Assembly: GCA_007449985.2 (NCBI GenBank)
Contig: VIIQ02000008.1
Coordinates: 186,001-250,000 of the forward strand
Reading direction: 5' to 3'
DNA length: 64,000 nucleotides
Source: Desmodesmus armatus
Lineage: Eukaryota; Chlorophyta; Chlorophyceae; Sphaeropleales; Scenedesmaceae
A model generated the notes under the pieces. The model had not been told where the DNA came from and searched no databases. It was given only the letters and a program-made list of their open reading frames with translations. Positions 1 through 11,046 of the stretch are shown in pieces. Position numbers and translations under genes: made by a program. Each line of letters opens with the position of its first letter. The stretch's first letter is position 1.

Positions 1-342
1 TGCCCATGACAGGCCAGCGTGAAACATGCTGACAAGGCCAGCGCGACACCTGCTGGCGTGGCACTGCAAAGCCTAGTGAGCTCAACAGAAACCAACACAG
101 GGTAACACCAAAGACCGGATGGCCTGAGGTCCAGCCAATCAACGCAAGGCCAAGAGCACTTTTGCACCGTCCAAATACTGCCAGCATTGCTGCAGGAATG
201 TAGCATTTGTCTACCAGCACAGTCAGCAGACCCTCCAGACCCTGACACTGGTGCCGACCTGGCCCCGTCAAAAAGTAGGTGTTCCCTGAAAAACTCACCA
301 GGGGACTCCTAAAGCTGCGAAACCGAAGCAACGGCGCTGCTG
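1..342. other. 3' flank of the SYF1 gene, no gene seen
   Basis: This is the sequence beyond the SYF1 stop codon on the minus strand. I see no coding region or RNA gene. The first 60 bases hold two loose copies of a motif containing aggccagcg, a weak repeat. Part of it is presumably the SYF1 3' untranslated region; no TGTAA polyadenylation signal was found on the minus strand here. Confidence 0.4.
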
Positions 343-3300
343 TCACTCAACACGCCGCTTCTTGAAGCGTTCCAACGCCCCGAATGGCTCCTCCTCTGGC
401 TCCTGCTGCTGCTGCTGTCCCGCCAAGCTGCCAAACACTGCTGCTGGCACTGCCTTTTCCTGCACGTCAGCTCCCTCGTCATCCTCGCCACCCTCCCCAC
501 CCGCAGCCCCCTCGTCTTCGTCATCATCTTCGTCACCAATCTCGATTTCTTCAGGGTTGGCTGCGCACCAGCACAAAGTGACGACACAGTAGCAGACATG
601 CAGTCAGCAGCAGGACACCACACCAGGACAGCAAGGACAGCTATGCAATACGGCGGTCCTCATAGGTGGTCACAGGCCCCACTACACATAATCCTTCCCC
701 TCATGAAACGCCCCTTGCGCCCTGACCTCCTCTTCCTCCTCTTGGCCCCCAAAGCACGGTATTGCCGCTATGATTGGAGTTCAACATGCACTATTGACAT
801 AAGCCCTGCCAAACCTGCCACCAAGCACACGTCCACCCTAGGCCAGCACCCAGGCTCACCTTGCGCTGCCTCTTGCTGCTGCTGCTGCTCTGCTGGCTTG
901 GCTTGCTGGTCCTGCCCCTGCTGGATGACACCAGCAGACACAAACCCTGACAGCTTTGTACCGCGCTGCACTTGTGCGGCCTCTTCAGCTGCTGCCTCCA
1001 GTGCTGCCATGCTGTCACCAGCCGCCGCTGCTGCCGCTGCTGGGGTTTCTGCTGCTGGTGCTGCCAGGTCAGCCACCTGGGCTGTTGAGTGGATGTGCAT
1101 CTGGGCAAAGCTGGCAGCAACAGACCTGCAGAGACAGACACGCAATGCACAAAGAGGGTGTTCACCAATCATATGGTCTCCCACAACAAGAATGGGTGCC
1201 GTCGTTGGGCATCCACTGGAGCTCAGCACATGTTGCGGCCACCAGCCACCTCCCTAGGGGACCAGCAGGTGCAGGACAACCCTCACCTGCAAACCACCCT
1301 CCAGCCCCAACCTCACCCAACCCCAGAGGGACCAGAAGCTGCAGCACAACTCAGGGACATGTCCCAGCAGCCAATCACCAGCATCTGACCACGTTGCTCA
1401 CCTCTTGATGCGCAGCATCTCCCTGAACGTGTCCTCGTTGCCGTGACGCACCTCAAACTCGTTCCAGGCATCCCAGTAGGGCCTGAGCAGACGCACAATG
1501 GGGGCAGAGGGTGTTGTTACAAGTGGTTAGTGACGTTATCCCACCCGCTGGGCATGATGATGCAGGCAAGCGCGAGGGTCTGCGCGCCGCGTCTGCTGCG
1601 TGTGCGAAAGTGCTGCTGCCCATCCGATGTACACGAACTATACCTGCTACTGTTCCTCGTGGATGCTGCATGCTCAGGACGCTGTGCAGTGATGGTCGCT
1701 GTCAGATGAAATAGTCTACGGCCGCTTACTTTGCTCTCCGCGGGTCCGCGAGGTGGCTGCCATGCACGAAGATCGCACGGGCCCTGTCAATCTCGCCCAG
1801 CTTGCGCTCCAGTTGTGCATAGCGCACACACAAGTTTCGCAGGTCCTCATCCGGCAGCTCGTTGGGGGCCTCCGCCTCAATGACGGTCTCGTAGATCTCG
1901 CGCACCTGACAGCAACAACAATAACACCGCACCAGGGAAGTTTTGAGGTGATTTCCTGGTGTCTATCGTTTCTGCATGCTGCAAAGCAGGTTTGAAAAAC
2001 TCACCTCACGCGCAGACCCAACCATGTTTGGCTGAGTTGGGTCTGAGCTTTCGACGCCAAGGTTGTGTGTAAGGGAGGAAGCAGCGTGACACCCACCTTT
2101 GCAACACCAAAGAAGTCTGTTGCCCTGCTGACGTAAAGCTCCACCACACTCATGCGCTCAGCCTTGGGCACACCAGGAATGGCACGCTCGTACACCTGCA
2201 CACACAAACAGCACGGGTGTCTGACTGTCAACATCACTGCATCGTTTGACTCAGGCTCGATGTCATACTCACACGCACATTGTAGAGCAATCACTTGCAA
2301 CAGCACATTTGCCGGACAAATCCCAAGAGGCAGTACAACTGGCCACTGGCACCAGGCCAACCCTGTTGAACGCTGCTGTCGCAGCCGCACTGGCAACCAC
2401 GCGCAAACCTGATCGTCGAGGTGTCCTACACTGCTGCCGCCTTACCGTAAGGCGCAACTCAGCGGCAAAACAGCATCAGCGCCAGGCTCACCTCCATAGC
2501 ATGCCTGGCCAGTCCATGCTGCTCCTCCAGTGCTGCATACTCCAGGAACAGCGGCTTGGCCTTGTCGTCGGGGGCATCACGCAGGGCCGTTTCAAACAGG
2601 TCACGCGCACGCTCAAGCTTGCTGCCTCCATACCTGCAACGTCACAGCAGTTGTGTTCAGACTAAGCTGATGTGATCTGTGTGTATGTATGTAAAAGGAG
2701 GAGTTCATCACAATCAACATATACTCTCACAAGCTGGGCGGCACTCTCCACATAATCAGATGCCAGCCGACACAGCCAGTCACTTTGTACTGCAGCGTGA
2801 ACCAGCAGCACGAGCCGCACCTTTCCACAAAGCTCTTGAGGTATGCTGCCCAGATGTCTGCCACGTGAGGGTATTTGAACAGGGTGGTGCCCTTCTCATA
2901 CACCTGGAACGCAGCCTCCCAGTGCTTCGCCTCCTGCGGAGAGGGTAGGGGGTACAAACATTCGATGAGGTTTGTCAGTGAACTAGGTGAAGTGGGGCCG
3001 GGGATAGGGCACTTTGGTATACAGCACGATGCATTGCTGAAGCGCGCTGCTGTCAAAACTCATATTCTTGCTGTATTTGTCAGGGCTCGTGCTGCGCTAC
3101 TGTGCTGCAGCTGCCTGTCACTTCAAAGTGTTTTCTGTTGGATCCGGCTTGCACTTGCAGCTTCAGGGTCTGCTTGCACCCACACTTGTGCATGGGCAGC
3201 CTGGTGCAGCGAGTCTCACATGACCTGACCATACGTCAACTTACTTTCGCCCCCCCCCCCCCATGCCCCCTGCTCCGCCTCGCCAGCAACCAGCGTAAGC

Positions 3301-6300
3301 CCCCGGTACCCACCTGCAGCATGAGTGCGTAGTTGAGTATGATCTGTGGTGTCGCCACCTTGAGCTCCAGCATCTTGTCATACACAGCACACGCTGACTC
3401 AAGGGTGCCCAGGCTCTCCTCAAGGTCAGCATAGAACGACCACAGCTTGCTGCTCCTGTAGACAAACACACACAGCAGTAGGGGAGGGTGAGGGGCAGGG
3501 GCAGGAGTGGGCGCAATTCAGAAGTCAGCACATCCAGTTGGTGTCATAGTAACACGAAACGGGACACCATGCTAGCACAGTAGCACATGCAGGGCCCAGG
3601 TGTGCAGGGTGCAGCCGCAAGTGCATGTCATGGTTGCCAGCACACACCACTGTGGTGCGGATACTCGGGAAAGAGAGCAAGCATGCCTCACCAACACCCA
3701 CGACTGCCTTTGAGGCAGAGAGCCTTTGGGGCAAATATTGAGTGCAGCAGCAGCACACAGGTACTTGGGTGAAGCACTACTGCGTGTGTGTGTGTGGGAT
3801 TGGACGGGACAGATGGAGGCAGGGAAAGGGAGAGAGGGTGGGGCACGACTCAGGGTCTTGTACACGTGTGTGGCATCGACTCAGACCACCAACCTGTAGA
3901 GCCTCTCCTGCACCGGCAGCAGTCTCTCCTCCTGTTGGCTGAGCTTCTTGGGCCGCTGCGGCACTGATGTGGCCTGCCGCATCAGCTCCAGCGCAGCCTT
4001 GAAGTTGTTGTGACGCAGCTCCATCTCCGCCCACTCACACCACACTGTCGCCAGGTCATCCACATACTTGTAGGGAACCTGGTGGAATAGTGGAAGCAGG
4101 GCGGAACAAAACAGGGGCAGAGCAACAAAGGAGCAGAGTGGATGTGTGTGGGTAAGGGTAGACTTGCCCGCTCTCGGCAGGAGTGGATGCAGAGGTGAGA
4201 AAAAGAGGCTGGTGCTGATGCGCACCTGCCAACAGGGTGCGCCTTCACCACGAGGGTGTGCGTGTGCGTGTGAGGGGTGGGGTGGGATGGGGGAAGGGGG
4301 GAAGCCCACATACTATGGTACAAGTGCAAAGCAAGAGCGCTGAGGGCCCTGTTGTGACATGCCAGTGAAGGCGCACCCCAGGTGCTACAGCTGCCACCAC
4401 AACCATTCTCAGCTGCTGACCGCACCTGCACAGCCTTGTTGAAGATGACGCGCGCGTTGTCAACATCGCCGTGCTTCTCGTAGAACTTGGCAAACGCGAT
4501 CCACAGGCTGTTGGGCTTGCCCAGCGCCTTGTCATGGTCAACAGTCTTCACAGCTTCCGTATAGGTCAGATCTGATGACGACGCATAGAGACCAAATAGC
4601 ACACGTCGTTGGGCGGAGCAAGCATGTAGAACTGCAATGTTGCTGACACACGCACATATGTTCTGAGTTTCGGGCTGTTTGGATGGCACAAAGCAGGGCG
4701 TAATCTCGCAAGCTGTGTGCTGGACAAGCCGCAAAGCGCAGCGAGACATGTCTGAACAGCTGCCTCCCGTGTGCTGTTCACCCGTGGTAGCAACCTATGC
4801 TCATGTGCAGTGCTGACCTGTTTGGTGGGGTCTCCCTTGAATAGGTTGACACGTTTGTGCCACTCCGCCACGTTGTGCGGGTTCTGCCGCAGCATGACTG
4901 CGCTCAGCAACGCAGGCCGCCGCAGCGCCAGGGCCTATGTGCAACAGCAGCGGACATGACATACATAAGTCGAGAAGGTCGCCTGTACATGTGCTATCAA
5001 CTGACATGAGTCACAGGGCTAGGGCCTCACTCACAAGACTCATAACATGCAGGACACATGTGTTGGTGAGATGCGTGAACTCAACAAGACGCACGCACAC
5101 CACTGTAGATCATGCGTATATATCAGCAGTGGCGCCATGTTGGAGGGAACAAACAGGCGCCGGCGCCGCCCAGAATCAAAAACTACTCCCCCGCAGCGCA
5201 AGCATGGGCTAGTAGCAGTATGAAAGGGCTGCAACCCTTCCTGGCTGAGACCCTTTTTGGCACAAGCCAGCGAGCACAGCAGAGCGTACCTCCAGCCTTT
5301 CCAGTCGCAGGTCCAGGTCGTCCCCGTTGTCCTTCAGCAGGAAGTCACCCCCATCATCGTCAACATCCATGGACCCGTCAGCAGCCTGGAAGACAGCAGG
5401 AACAGTATGGTACAATACATATCAGCACGCTGCAGTACAGTACAGGATATGAAAACCGGCATGCCATCCTTGGCACCAGGCAGCGAGCCAGTAACAGTGC
5501 CCACATAATTGGCAGCTCAACAATGGCAGCACCAATGCTGGTAGTTTGCACTATTGTGCGTCAAGGCAGGTAGATAACCATGCATGCCATGTGCTGTGCT
5601 GTGCTGTGCTGTGCTGAGGGTTGCTTACCTCCTCCTCTTCATCATCATCCCCTCCTGCTGCCATCTTTGCTGCAAGGAGGACTCCTCAAAGTGGCTGCAA
5701 GGAAAGGCAACACAACACCAAGCACACGCACAGACACTATGTGTAGACATACACAGACACATGCGGCAACATGCAAAGCTGCATAAAATAACCACATGCA
5801 GAGTGGCCGTGTTCCACCCCTGTCACCCCATCCATCCTGCCAAACACACCAACCAGTCAGTGCAGGCCAAGCGCACACATACACCTAGCAAATGCCCTGC
5901 CAGTGAGGATCTCTCACCCCATCCATGCTGCCCGATCTACCAGCCCACCTGAGTGCATCAAAGATGAGGCCAAAGTCTCTCACAGTAGCGACAGCAGCCA
6001 GTCCCTCCTCATACACATCACGTGCCACCTCAAAGGCAGCACGCCGGATGTGGAAGTCAGCCAGGGCCGTCCACAACCGGCCCACCTGCGAATGCATCAA
6101 GCGCAACAAGGGCCACAGCAGCACACATGGTACTTTTCAGCATGACATAGGTCACTATGGCCGCCAAGCCTGTGGAAGTCAGCCAGGGCCGTCCACAACC
6201 GGCCCACCTGCACGATTGAGTAAGTACGGCAGTGGGCCGCAGCAGCACGCTTGGAACAATTCGGCAGGTGTGCTGTACGTCACTACAGCCGCCAAGCCTG

Positions 6301-9300
6301 TGGAGAAACTGCCATGAGCTTCACGCGTGAGTCTATCATGAGCCATCTGGCGCAAGACATGATGCCGTGCATGAGTGTGAAATGGTACAGCACAGCACAA
6401 ACCACAGACACGTTGGTCTGACGGCCTACTGGTCCCACTTTTGACCACACAACCAGGCCTAGGCAGCTGGGCGTCAAACTTCCACATGCACTCACTGCAG
6501 TTGCTGCCAAAGAAGCTCACATCACTGCCACCCCACACACACACACCATATGCAAATTCCCATACACCCACCCCCATCCCCCCCCCCCCCCCACCTCCCC
6601 CCCACGCCACCCCTCAACCACCCCCCATGTCTTTACTCACCCCCCCCCCCACCCCCCCACCCACCTCGTCCTTGTACTTGCCTACGCCTCCCCACAGGAT
6701 AGCATCCACCCACCCCACCCACCCAGCCAGCCATTTAGCCCCCCCCCCACCACCATTCTGCCCCCTCACCCGCCAGCCATTCAGCCACCCCCCACCATTC
6801 TGCCCTCTCACCCGCCAATGCTCCCACCCACCCACCCTCCTTCAACCCCCCCTAAACCCCACTAACCCCACCAACCCAACCACAATTGCCCCCCCCCCCT
6901 ACCTCGTCCTTGTACTTGCGTATGCCTCCCCGCAGTATGGCGTCCACATCAATGCCCTCCTTCAGCACATCAGCGGGGTGCTTGGTGATCAGGTCGCACA
7001 GCTCCAGCCACAGCTGGTGCTTCGATTTGCCCTCTATGCTCCTGAAGGTGTCGTCGTTCAGCACATTGGCAAGCCGGCGAGCAGCCTCGCCCCAGCGCTC
7101 CTGCAGGCAGAACAACAACATGGGGTGGGTGGGTGGGTGGGTGGGTGGTGGGTGGGTGGGGGTGGGTTTTCTCTCTCAATGTGTGTGTGGGGGGGGGGGA
7201 GGGGAGGGGAGGGGGGAGTGTGCTCCCACCAGCTGGCCACACACGTGACAGCCGTGCACAACCAACAAGGGCCTGAGGCGACTCGTCAGAGACACCGGGG
7301 TGGGGTTCACCAGGAGATGTGGGGACTGCAATGAGGTGGCGCCGGGGGCCTTGAGCAAAGCGCGATAACACTTCTTACCCCACTGTACGCTGGTGATTCA
7401 CTACTCGAGAAGCATGATGTGCCGCCACAACCCTGAAAAAGCTGGATGCAGATGTCATCAGTGATCACTGCAAGCCGCCAGTGTGCTATCAGCAGTGTGC
7501 GTGCTCACACAAGCCATGCTGTTCTGCTGCTACAGTAACTACGAGTACTTTACTAGATCAAGACCTCAAAGCCTCAGGGCCTGTCGCATAGGGACGCTCA
7601 TGCTGAGGAGGAGCTCCAGCAGGGGCCGTACCTTTGATTTGAGGTATGCGATGAACTCCTCTGCGTGTGTTGGCTCCAGCTGCAGGTAGCGCCTGTACAC
7701 ACGCACAGCAGTCTCAACAGGGATCTCAGGCTGGCCCAGGAAGCGCTGCAGCATGGAACACAGCAGCAGGGGGCCAGTGGGCGAGTCAGCCATATGCATG
7801 AGGGCAACAGCGTGCTGGGGTATGTGCAGTAAGCGTGCAGCAGCAGGTGTCAGCGCATGCAGGGGTATATATGCTGGGGTGTCTGCAGTAGGCACACAGC
7901 AGCAGGGTGTCGTGCACGAAGATGCATCATCAGCACACCAAGTGCACGCAGGCATGACACAGATTGAGCAAACACAGTCCTCGCGCAGTACTATCGCAAT
8001 CAAGTGTGTACCATGCTGGTGCCATTGCGCAGACAGGATGACTTGTGGGACTGGCTTGCATGTAGAGCAAAACAACAGCCCAGGTTGCCCGCCGCCTTAC
8101 CAGGTAGAGCACCCAGACCCTGTCGTGCTGTGTGATGGGCAGGGCCGCCAGAGCGCGGTCAAAGGTCCGCCGGGTGGTAGTGATGAGCTTCATGTCCATT
8201 AGCAACTGCGATGATAAACACACATGCACACACACCAAAACAGCACAACAGCACGTTCAGAAGAGCTATTGAAATGGTGAAAGCACTGTGTGATCGTGGT
8301 GATAAGCTTCATGTCCATCAGCAACTGCGATGCAGGGACACACACCAGCACGACAGCGCCACCGGGATCAACAGAGGTGGGTAAAAGGTGAAATAGCTTG
8401 CTTGTCGGGAACCACACCACACAGCCAGCAGAGGAAATGTGCTGCACACCGGCACGCTTGCGCAACATATTGCGACTGCTCCGCCGCCATCCCTACCGCA
8501 CACCCCACCACAACGTCCGCGATTGCTTCGCCAACATGACCCCAACCCCTCCCTCCCATACACATCTCACGACGTCATGTGAAAACACACTAACCACACA
8601 CCACAAAGCTAGCAGCCTCGCCTGCAAGCACATGGGCCAAAGACGGACTAAACCCTCTGTATCCCTGCCCCACCCTACCTGCAGGTACATGAGCCAGACG
8701 CGGGGCATCTTGTGCATCGTCACCAGGGAGCGCTCAAAGGTGTTGGCCAGCGCCTGCAGGGCCGGGTGCTTGGGGGGCAGGCCGCGCACGACCGGCAGCC
8801 GCTCACTCAAATAGGCATGCCACAGCTGCAGGGCAGGAGCAGCAGGGTGTGAGACAGTGTCAACTGTGTCTCGGTGTACTGGACTACAAAACGCATGTAA
8901 TAACAGCGATGCGTGTGTCAATTTCGGCGAACATGCACAATTCAGTGCCTGTGACACTTGCTATGCCAAACCTGTGACCCCGACAAAGTGCCTGACACCC
9001 TCCACAAAGTGCATGGGACCCTGACGAAGTGCCTGTGACCCTTGCCTGGGCTAGCTTGTGGCCCATAGTAATGCAGCGCTCAGGTGCGGCTGTGGCCCTT
9101 GCTGGGTGCCTGTAACACCTGCTGATACCGTGCTCGGTTGTGCCTGTAACCCCTGCCAAGTGCCCAAAACGCCTGCTGATACAGTGCTCTGTTGAGCCTG
9201 TGACCCCTGCCAAATGCCGGTGACCCCAGCTGATACTATCAATGACAGTGCTGTAGTGAGTTTGTGGCACTGGCCAAGGCCTGAGGCCCTTGCTGGTTCA

Positions 9301-10391
9301 TTGCGCACCTTGTAGCTGCCAGGCAGTGCCTTGAGGGCGCGCTCATATAACAAGTGCCTCCGGCGGTCGGATGCATCAGCACGGGCAGCAATGTACCTAC
9401 AGCAACCATTAGCAGCAGGGCGGGCGAGCAGCAGCGGGCGTGACAGCATCAGAGAGTGGGCTCTTGTGTACACAAGAATGGTATGCCATCAGTATGGCCA
9501 AACCAGAATGGTGCGATGCCCATGGCAGGGGGTTGCCCACGCATCAGAGCGGCACATAATCCCTGTCAACGGGCTGCTGCCAAGATAGGATACCCATGCG
9601 TGCTGCTGGAGCCTGCACACCTTGGCCCCGTGCAGCCAGATCATGCTGGCAGGCACTGCCTGGAACGCTGCTGAGGTGCTGCTGATAACTGACATGCACC
9701 TCTACTGTCACCCAGTGCAGTCTGATGATGCTGGGTGGCACTGCTTCGGAGGTTGCTGCTGCAGTGCTAAGGTGCACGTGTGAGGTGCTGCTGCTGTCAA
9801 CGTGTGCAGGATGGTGCCTGCGACTGATGCTGGTGGGGTTATAGGGCGGAGGGTGTGTGAGACGGCGTCGGTACACAGTGTACCCCACGTACACCCCAGT
9901 GTCGACTCCGCTGTTCAAGCTCGTATGCACTGCTGCTACCCACACGCATCCAGCAGTTGCCTGTAGGTACGCATGCACTCCACGCTCTCTGCTGCTGCTG
10001 CTGCTGGCACAGCTGCGCCTTGGCTGGCAGCTGTACAGCGGTGCTGGCTGACAGCTGTACGGTTGCACTGGCGGGCAGCTGCTTCTGGCCCAGCAGCAAG
10101 CACTCTCATGATCGTGACAGAAACTAGCAACGTTTACAGCCTCATTTTTGCTGGTGCAAATGTTGCTGGAAGGAGACGGGCTGCAGCCCACCGGGAGCTT
10201 GCTGTGCTCGGCATGCAGCTGCTTGTTTTACACAACCGCTGCTGTCAAGCTCACCTGCACCACATGTTGAGTGAGTACGGGTTCCGCAGGAGCTCCTCCT
10301 CGTACAGCAGATCATCCTCCTGTGGCATGAGCTCATCGAGACTAGCAGGGCCTGCAGCTGCGGCTGCCGCCCCATCAGCTGCTGACGCCAT
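343..10391 (-). CDS. SYF1: Pre-mRNA-splicing factor SYF1/XAB2 (HAT-repeat protein)
   Basis: SYF1 is a scaffold of the Prp19/NineTeen complex in the spliceosome; its animal form XAB2 also acts in transcription-coupled repair. The protein begins [20 protein letters not shown] and ends [11 protein letters not shown]. Almost the whole family sequence can be followed through the exons: [13 protein letters not shown] (near 10280), [15 protein letters not shown] (9309-9398), [14 protein letters not shown] (8683-8827), [19 protein letters not shown] (8101-8205), [20 protein letters not shown] (7632-7745), [17 protein letters not shown] (6903-7100), [18 protein letters not shown] (5949-6085), [14 protein letters not shown] (near 5680), [19 protein letters not shown] (4823-4935), [20 protein letters not shown] (4424-4570), [20 protein letters not shown] (3897-4080), [14 protein letters not shown] (3315-3458), [15 protein letters not shown] (2820-2936), [14 protein letters not shown] (2490-2635), [15 protein letters not shown] (1736-1906), [19 protein letters not shown] (1403-1490) and the family's C-terminal [11 protein letters not shown] repeats run through nearly its whole length. 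Introns carry several copies of exon ends (see findings). Confidence in identity is very high; a few exon edges are approximate. Confidence 0.95.
6050..6299 (-). repeat. Tandem duplication across a SYF1 intron-exon boundary
   Basis: Two consecutive units (6050-6171 and 6172-6299) each contain, in the transcribed direction, an intron end, a CAG acceptor and the first 39 bases of the exon that encodes LWTALADF. The exon-like part is the same in both copies, while the intron-like parts have diverged. The true exon uses the acceptor next to 6085; the copy places a second acceptor next to 6207, 122 bp upstream in transcription. Confidence 0.85.
6555..6900. repeat. C-rich (CCCACC)n intronic tract with a degenerate exon copy
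   Basis: This SYF1 intron is a low-complexity C/CCACC tract on the plus strand, so it is G-rich in the transcript. Inside it, 6665-6712 is a degenerate copy of the 3' end of the exon at 6903-7100, encoding KYKDE followed by a GT donor. Beyond the exon, 7122-7166 is the complementary GGGT repeat. Confidence 0.8.
8178..8342 (-). repeat. Second acceptor-side tandem duplication in SYF1
   Basis: The acceptor and first roughly 26 bases of the exon encoding LLMDMKLIT (boundary at 8205) are repeated 119 bp upstream in transcription (boundary at 8324). Both copies read CGCAG followed by a TTGCT(A/G)ATGGACATGAAGC segment. The copy loses similarity after LLMDMKLIT. Confidence 0.85.
9080..9260. repeat. 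Degenerate minisatellite in a SYF1 intron
   Basis: About three loose copies of a roughly 55-60 bp unit occur, each with gcctgtaacccctgcc-like and gctgatacagtgctc-like blocks. A further pair of loose copies offset by about 85 bp starts at 9630 and 9715 (gtgcag..tgatgatgctgg). Both lie in introns. Confidence 0.6.
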
Positions 10392-11046
10392 GCTGCTGCT
10401 GCTGCCTGGCTACTGCCTGCTGGGACTGCTGCGAGCCCTCGAGCAAGAAAGTAGAGCGAAAGCTGTGCTGCTAGCAGCTGTCAAGGTGGGGTGTCATGAT
10501 GGCTGGTGCAGCTGGGCCACCACTGCAGCCTGTGACCGCTGCAGCTGCTGCAGGACACTGACTGCTCCCAATGCCACTCAGGCTGCACTGTGGTAGTAAG
10601 GTTGATGGCTAGGTTTGTGTCAGATGATTGAAGCGTTGGTGGCTGGGACAGGGGGACAGCAGACAACTTGGATCACCCTTGAGCAGCAGACCTGATGAAA
10701 CAGGCACAGACACAGGATGACACACGAGATACATAAAGTTTGATATCAGAGCTTCATACCACATCTGGCACAGTCTGAAGCTGACTAGCATGAACTATGT
10801 TGTTACGCTGACTAAACTGGGATAACAGCCTTGGAATGTCCCTGTAAGTCTCCTGCCCAGTCGCGATCTTGTGAGCTGTGCCGTGGAGGGAGAATGCGCT
10901 ACTGCTGAGCGCAAAGAACCAACAACCCTTTTCGTTCCGGGACAGCATCAGCTGGGGCCACCTCCTGTCCGACTCGGACTCTCGTACAAGCTTCAGTAGC
11001 GTCCTTCGTGGCTCAAACGTTCTTGTACGTACGTTCACGTGCAGTC
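10392..11046. promoter_or_regulatory. Divergent intergenic region between SYF1 and legumain
   Basis: 655 bp separate the two start codons, which point away from each other, so promoters and 5' untranslated regions of both genes must lie here. I recognise no TATA box or other motif with confidence and see no further gene. Confidence 0.5.

Noticed and set aside
6441..7334. A 297-codon Pro/His/Thr-rich plus-strand open frame
   Set aside because: It is the low-complexity C-rich intron tract and exon of the minus-strand SYF1 gene read on the wrong strand.
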